9,628 bases of DNA, from NCBI GenBank assembly GCA_003602665.1, contig QQSG01000077.1, forward strand, positions 2,189 to 11,816, in the 5' to 3' direction. Positions 4,889 to 9,628 of this stretch are shown here, one piece after another. The notes beneath the pieces were generated by a model, which worked only from the letters and a program-made list of their open reading frames with translations, ran no database searches and was not told the origin of the DNA. Each line of letters starts with the position of its first letter. Position 1 is the first letter of the stretch. Source of the DNA: Candidatus Poseidoniales archaeon (GTDB taxonomy: Archaea; Thermoplasmatota; Poseidoniia; Poseidoniales; Poseidoniaceae). Made by a program: the position numbers and the translations under genes.

Positions 4889-7800
4889 TTAGAATAATAT
4901 CTCATCGGTTGTATTTTCTGGGTCTGTGAGCAATGATGAGTGTTGGTTGCGTAGTTCTTCCCACTGGGATTCAGTCCAATCTTCAGGACATTCGCCTTGA
5001 AGCCACTGAACAAATGCTTCCTCTGTCCATCCATCTGGTATTGCAGTAGAAGAGGTCTCTAATTCCTGAAGTGATGCTTCTGCTTGTGCTATTGATTCTG
5101 ATGTGAGTTGTTCAAAATCGTCCAGTGATTCATCAGTAGCCCATTTTTCGACGCTTTCTTTTCTTCGTTGAAGGACGAGCGTCATTCCGATTACAGCAAC
5201 AAGAAGAAGGACAACGTAAATCCACATTGATTGAGAACCTTCGGTTTTTGTGTTTCGATCATCCGTAGTTGAGACATTACAGTTAACAACGCATACATAC
5301 GGTTCAATCAGAATTGGGGTACTTGATTGCCATTGTCCGTATTCATTATCTGAATCACTGCAATGAACATCGATACGAATTGAATCTGCTGATTCATTGA
5401 GATTACGTGGTAATGGCCATCGGAGTGTACTTATCCCATTCTCGTTACGTGTTTGGATAGGATTGAATGTCCGATTCCATAAATCGGTTGAGGCATTCCC
5501 TGAATATACGGAAGCACTGCATTCAACATCATTTAATCCGTCAAGGTCAGTAACCTCTACTTGGAAAATCAAATCATTACCAGCTTGTACAGATTGGGGT
5601 GCTGTACCGTTCACAATAGGAGGCGCATGGCGGAACAACATAGGAATTTGACTTGTTGCAAGATATCCATCAATTGTTTTTGTTACCAATTGAATCGAAC
5701 CAGTTTCTGATGCAAATGAGCCATCGAGTTGGAGTCTAAACCAATAGGTATCCTCATCGTTGATTGATTCCATGCAGTTGTTTGAGGTTGAACTCCACGT
5801 AGGGGCCTCTATTGGAGGTGCTGAAACAGTCCAGCCCAATTGACGCAAGGAGAGGTCAATTGTTTCCATTGGACGATTGCTTATGATTTTCGCACCAAGG
5901 ACCGCAGTATGACCAAACATGAGTTCACTGATTTGCCCATCCACAGTACATGGTATCATTTCAAGGATTAATGGAGCATTAAGGAAGAGTGGTAATGACG
6001 TACTTGAGGATGATGTTGCTCCGTTTGAATCTTGAATAGTGATATCGAAGAGGATATCTCCCGATTCAAGAGATTCACTTGGAGGATTGAGTTTGACGGT
6101 TACTACAGCCCCACCTACTTGCCCTTCTATTGGTACTGTAATGCTTCCAAATCCAGGCCAGGAGAACACAATATCTCCTAAATATGTACCAACTGAGTCA
6201 TCAACATCTTCAACACGTACCACCATGAATTCATCATCATTATCGATTATTCGATCGAGTGATGTATTGTTTGAATTTACAAATTGTATGTCAATTGTTG
6301 GATGTATGTCCTCTACTTTGATTGTTCTCTGCATGACAAGACTACCAGTGTTGGTTCGCATTTCCATTGAAATTGAATTCAAAGAACTCCCAATCTCCAA
6401 GAACAGGGTCGCCTCATAACAATGGTGATTTGAATCTGGTTTCTCTACATAGGTTAGTTCACCAAGAATTCCTCGTTCAACAAGGAATTGTGGCTGTTCT
6501 GTGTTTGTATTATGATCAACATCCAGTACACAACCAGTAATCGTGTTATTCACGCCGCGAAGAATCCCATTAGGGGTGGTGTTTGGTAAAGGCGTAACAC
6601 CAAGCCACGATGGATCTGCTGAGGATGCGTGCGGTCCAAACCATGCTGCGGCTGCGTCAAGAACCTTCGATACATTTGTTGCCGTTTGCTCATCCTGCAT
6701 CCCAAGTTTGTCAGTTGCAATAACATGCAATGCCAATCCACCAGTTGTGATGTTGATAGGTAACGTAATCATTGCTTCCCATGTTGAACCATTATCAGTT
6801 GTTCCCATCGGACCTTGCAACCATGTTGTGTTGTTCAGAACACACGTCGAACAAACGACCGTCCAACCCATTGTAACCGATTCAACCTTCTCATCATCGG
6901 ATGCAAGGACGGTACACAAGAACGAATCTCCACGAGCATATTCAGGTTGATCACAGTACACCGAATCAATGGATGGGGCAGCATTAACCCAGAACCTCAT
7001 CATGATGAAATTGTTCTCAGTATCTCGCTCAAAAGAAGAAGCGTTGTCGTGGCTATAGCGAATACGGACATCGAGCCAGCCTGACTCAGTTGGTGTGACT
7101 GGAACAATGACTGAGGTTCTTGAGCCACTAAGATCACCGGCAGGAACAGAAATTGATGAAGATGTCATGAGAACAGAACCTTGGACATTGATAATCTCAA
7201 GTTCACCTTCAGCACTCGCCATTCCTAAATTCTCAAGACCGACTTCAATGTATCCTGTTTTCCCGACTGATAGATTGTCTTGTAATCGAGCATCTAGGAG
7301 ATGAATATCATGAATGGTATCGATATAGGGCGCCATCTTTGGATCTCCAACCGTTACACCCATCCACGAGATGTAGGTGTTTGCTGCTGCATTTGCTTCT
7401 GCAAAACTAAATCCTTGGGAATACATGGCGAATAAAACACTTGGCTGTCCAACCGCTGTAAGATATGGCTCGTATACGTACCCCTTGACACCACTTACAC
7501 CGTCCTCCAGTAAATCCGCTACAAGCGATTGCCCATACGTTGTGTCAATCGTAAAAGAACGACCTCCGGTCGAGACTGCTGTTTCAGCGATTGAACCATC
7601 CACCCATGTCATATGTGGGCGAATTGCTCTGAAACTCAGACTGTCAAGGAAGACAGAACCGCTTGTTGACGTAGCGACAACATCGATTGGGATTCGTATT
7701 CGAAACGCTGTAGCATTTGGATCTGGGCGGAAACGAAGCGCTGCATCGACCCAATTTGCTTCAAATGGTTGTGAAGAAGATGTGTTGGTTGAAAGCACAT

Positions 7801-9628
7801 TTCCACTCTGATCAACAGCTTCTACGATAATTGAAAATGAACCATACACGTCTCCAGAACGTGAACCTGAAACCGATGCAATCCAAGCATGGTCCATTAC
7901 TTCGTTTGGAATCAAGAGGTATTGTTCGAGAGAAGCGGCTGATGTTCCAGATCCTGAATATGCAGAACAGTCCTTGTAAATGTCACGGTGAAGCCGTGTT
8001 ACATCTCCGTCTGTAAGTGCACTCTCCCATATCATAACTTTATCGATCATGCCCTCGAAAAACGTAGATTGGGCTCGGTTCACACCAAGTTTGTACAAGT
8101 CGATGTTGTTCAATGAACCAGACGGGAAGGTTGTGGTTCTAACCAGAACACCATCCAAGTATTGTCGAACATTCCCACTTTCAAACACTGTGACAAGATG
8201 CATCCATTGTTGTGCCTCTACGTCTCCAAAGGTATGTGTTTGATTGTTGTGCAACCGCCATTCACCATTGAAAATCGCGTGTTGGAACGAGGTGTTTGAA
8301 CCTGCATTATCGGAGACTGCAAAGACTGAAGCATAATCTGGAAGGGTTGTTGAATTCGCCCAAACCCATTGACTTACTGTAAAATTCCCAACCCAATCAT
8401 CAACATCAACTTCGACGTAATCATCGACTCCATCAAACCACAAACATCCTCCATCAGGACAAACACGCCAATTTGAGGAATCCATGTTGTGTAGTGTAAG
8501 CGAGGCATTCACATCAACTGAGTCGTTTGTTTCCATCCCAGTGCCTTCATCAAAATTCCAAGCATGGAGAAGCGTAGATGGTGATGGAGGTGTGGCATTG
8601 GCCACAAAGAATGCTGTTGAAGGGACCAGAGCCTTGCTTTGATTCGGTCCAGACCAGGAGAGTTTCAATCCGTGAGGTCCACCGCCTTGGAAGAATTCAG
8701 CACGGAAGTCATGCAATCCTGCAGTTAGATTTCGGAATCCAGATAATTCCCGCATACCGTGTGAGCCGTAGTTTGTGACCAAGCTGACTCCATCGATCCA
8801 GAATTCTGAACCATCATCACTCGTGAGGAAGAAGGTCCAATTCCCGGTCTCTGGAATGTCGATTAGACCGCTAAACCGAGCGCCCCAATTGTTTTTGAAA
8901 CGATCATCCAATCCTGGATATGCAGCATACATTGAGTTGTATTGTAAGGACGATTCAAGGCGAACATGATCGGGAACTCGATCGATGAGCGATGGCATTG
9001 AACCAGTATTGAAACTCACACCTTCATTATCAAAGAATTCAGAATAGATTCCCTGAGTCCCATTTCCAGATTCTTCAGAACAGGTTGCAGACATTGCTGC
9101 TTCAATCGCTCCGTTTCCTCCTTTCTTGGTTTGGGTTTGATAGGACCACGCAAATGTATCGCCTGGTGAAAGGGTTGGAGCAGTTGCATTCCAGTGCTTT
9201 ACACCACTCGACCACGATGAGCTGTCAGTGTCAAAACCAGAATTCTTTGCCCAACTTGAAGCCCAATTCCCATCGTTCGAACCCCAGGATGCATAACCCA
9301 TCACATTGCTAATGTTTGTTACAAAGCCAGTTTCTTCGTCGAAGATGACCGTCTGATTGTATGTTTCAGTAAGTGTTGTGTTCGCAGCATAGAGGTCGTC
9401 ATTCCAGAATTTGTATCCAGAGCCATTACGATTTGTTGCCAAATCAAGCACAGTCGTTCCACGCTGACCAAGACTGTTGTTGGCCTTTTCGATGAGTTCT
9501 AATGCTGTATCAACAGTATAGCCAGTGAGTCTGGTTACGAGATAAAAGCCATGTTTTTGCCGAGAGAAGGATTCGAATTCACCACCAGCCAATGGGCCAT
9601 AGTTGTGAGTCCCCCAGTAATCTCCCGC
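4889..9628 (-). CDS. Giant multidomain surface protein (TIGR03790-like, PA14, LamG, CARDB, Ig-like, C-terminal membrane anchor), 5'-truncated
   Basis: At least 1579 aa. The frame is open to the window edge; the candidate start at 9592 is a TTG (Leu13) inside a conserved block, so signal peptide and true start lie to the right. Numbering from base 9628: residues 2-125 (WGTHNYGPLAGGEF, GFYLVTRLTGYT, VMGYASWGSNDGNW) and 672-770 (GQSLVADLLEDGVSGVKGYVYEP, then YISWMGVTVGDPKMAPY) resemble the two ends of the uncharacterised TIGR03790 family. Between them are a PA14 domain (193-344, LTSDDGSEFWIDG), a LamG domain (353-552, FDGVDDYVEV and GMIDKVMIWESALT) and a beta-rich carbohydrate-binding-like segment (565-670). 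CARDB follows (772-882), then four or five Ig-like modules (883-1444) with paired cysteines, one transmembrane helix (1468-1487) stopped by RRK, and an acidic tail of about 90 aa. More than 30 Asn-X-Ser/Thr sequons suggest a glycosylated exterior. Likely roles are glycan or particle binding or proteolysis at the cell surface; the activity is unknown. Confidence 0.85.
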   Translation of the reverse strand, partial: AGDYWGTHNYGPLAGGEFESFSRQKHGFYLVTRLTGYTVDTALELIEKANNSLGQRGTTVLDLATNRNGSGYKFWNDDLYAANTTLTETYNQTVIFDEETGFVTNISNVMGYASWGSNDGNWASSWAKNSGFDTDSSSWSSGVKHWNATAPTLSPGDTFAWSYQTQTKKGGNGAIEAAMSATCSEESGNGTQGIYSEFFDNEGVSFNTGSMPSLIDRVPDHVRLESSLQYNSMYAAYPGLDDRFKNNWGARFSGLIDIPETGNWTFFLTSDDGSEFWIDGVSLVTNYGSHGMRELSGFRNLTAGLHDFRAEFFQGGGPHGLKLSWSGPNQSKALVPSTAFFVANATPPSPSTLLHAWNFDEGTGMETNDSVDVNASLTLHNMDSSNWRVCPDGGCLWFDGVDDYVEVDVDDWVGNFTVSQWVWANSTTLPDYASVFAVSDNAGSNTSFQHAIFNGEWRLHNNQTHTFGDVEAQQWMHLVTVFESGNVRQYLDGVLVRTTTFPSGSLNNIDLYKLGVNRAQSTFFEGMIDKVMIWESALTDGDVTRLHRDIYKDCSAYSGSGTSAASLEQYLLIPNEVMDHAWIASVSGSRSGDVYGSFSIIVEAVDQSGNVLSTNTSSSQPFEANWVDAALRFRPDPNATAFRIRIPIDVVATSTSGSVFLDSLSFRAIRPHMTWVDGSIAETAVSTGGRSFTIDTTYGQSLVADLLEDGVSGVKGYVYEPYLTAVGQPSVLFAMYSQGFSFAEANAAANTYISWMGVTVGDPKMAPYIDTIHDIHLLDARLQDNLSVGKTGYIEVGLENLGMASAEGELEIINVQGSVLMTSSSISVPAGDLSGSRTSVIVPVTPTESGWLDVRIRYSHDNASSFERDTENNFIMMRFWVNAAPSIDSVYCDQPEYARGDSFLCTVLASDDEKVESVTMGWTVVCSTCVLNNTTWLQGPMGTTDNGSTWEAMITLPINITTGGLALHVIATDKLGMQDEQTATNVSKVLDAAAAWFGPHASSADPSWLGVTPLPNTTPNGILRGVNNTITGCVLDVDHNTNTEQPQFLVERGILGELTYVEKPDSNHHCYEATLFLEIGSSLNSISMEMRTNTGSLVMQRTIKVEDIHPTIDIQFVNSNNTSLDRIIDNDDEFMVVRVEDVDDSVGTYLGDIVFSWPGFGSITVPIEGQVGGAVVTVKLNPPSESLESGDILFDITIQDSNGATSSSSTSLPLFLNAPLILEMIPCTVDGQISELMFGHTAVLGAKIISNRPMETIDLSLRQLGWTVSAPPIEAPTWSSTSNNCMESINDEDTYWFRLQLDGSFASETGSIQLVTKTIDGYLATSQIPMLFRHAPPIVNGTAPQSVQAGNDLIFQVEVTDLDGLNDVECSASVYSGNASTDLWNRTFNPIQTRNENGISTLRWPLPRNLNESADSIRIDVHCSDSDNEYGQWQSSTPILIEPYVCVVNCNVSTTDDRNTKTEGSQSMWIYVVLLLVAVIGMTLVLQRRKESVEKWATDESLDDFEQLTSESIAQAEASLQELETSSTAIPDGWTEEAFVQWLQGECPEDWTESQWEELRNQHSSLLTDPENTTDEILF
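5168..5227 (-). other. C-terminal transmembrane anchor of the surface protein
   Basis: A 20-residue hydrophobic helix beginning MWIYVVLLLVAVIGM, followed by the positive stop-transfer residues RRK. It places the N-terminal part of about 1467 residues outside and the acidic C-terminal tail inside the cell. No other hydrophobic segment of this kind is visible in the protein. Confidence 0.85.

Noticed and set aside
5397..9312. Many plus-strand reading frames opposite the giant gene
   Set aside because: They are shadows of one long, compositionally consistent minus-strand gene with recognisable domains; none has a ribosome binding site or family motif that I could see.
9590..9592. Start of the giant surface protein at 9592
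   Set aside because: The codon is TTG, and the frame continues open for 12 more codons to the window edge with sequence (WGTHNYGP) that belongs to the same conserved block. The protein is simply cut by the window.

Overview
The window looks like a piece of an archaeal chromosome, most likely from a marine Thermoplasmatota lineage of the Marine Group II (Poseidoniales) type. The clearest archaeal marker is a short gene for a chromosomal protein of the MC1 family. It is preceded by an archaeal-style BRE/TATA element and a strong Shine-Dalgarno. A stand-alone Lrp/AsnC ligand-binding domain and a very large secreted, C-terminally anchored protein rich in Asn-X-Ser/Thr sequons fit the same picture. 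The lineage assignment is inference from gene content; the archaeal assignment is firmer.

Left part (1-3979, + strand): four tightly packed genes for the middle of leucine catabolism. They are the C-terminal two thirds of the methylcrotonyl-CoA carboxylase beta (carboxyltransferase) subunit, running in from the left edge; a LiuC-type methylglutaconyl-CoA hydratase; a biotin carboxylase; and a small protein with a biotinyl domain. The last two together correspond to a methylcrotonyl-CoA carboxylase alpha subunit that is split into two polypeptides. Gaps are 41 bp, 9 bp and a 1-base TGATG overlap, and each of the three internal genes has a good Shine-Dalgarno, so this is an operon. The carboxylase converts 3-methylcrotonyl-CoA to 3-methylglutaconyl-CoA, which the hydratase turns into HMG-CoA. 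Isovaleryl-CoA dehydrogenase and HMG-CoA lyase are not in the window.

Middle (3980-4630): a convergent intergenic region with a strong minus-strand terminator, then the MC1 gene on the minus strand with its own promoter directly abutting the terminator of the gene upstream of it.

Right part (4631-9628, - strand): a 77-residue Lrp-type ligand-binding (RAM) domain protein lies 24 bp downstream of a gene of at least 1579 codons, whose 5' end is beyond the right edge. That protein appears to contain a TIGR03790-like domain interrupted by PA14 and LamG modules, then a CARDB domain, several Ig-like modules, one transmembrane helix and an acidic tail with a duplicated Trp-Thr-Glu motif. No RNA gene, mobile element, CRISPR array or phage gene was recognised, and I see no clear sign of a wholly new multi-gene system. 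The most unusual item is the domain architecture of the giant surface protein.
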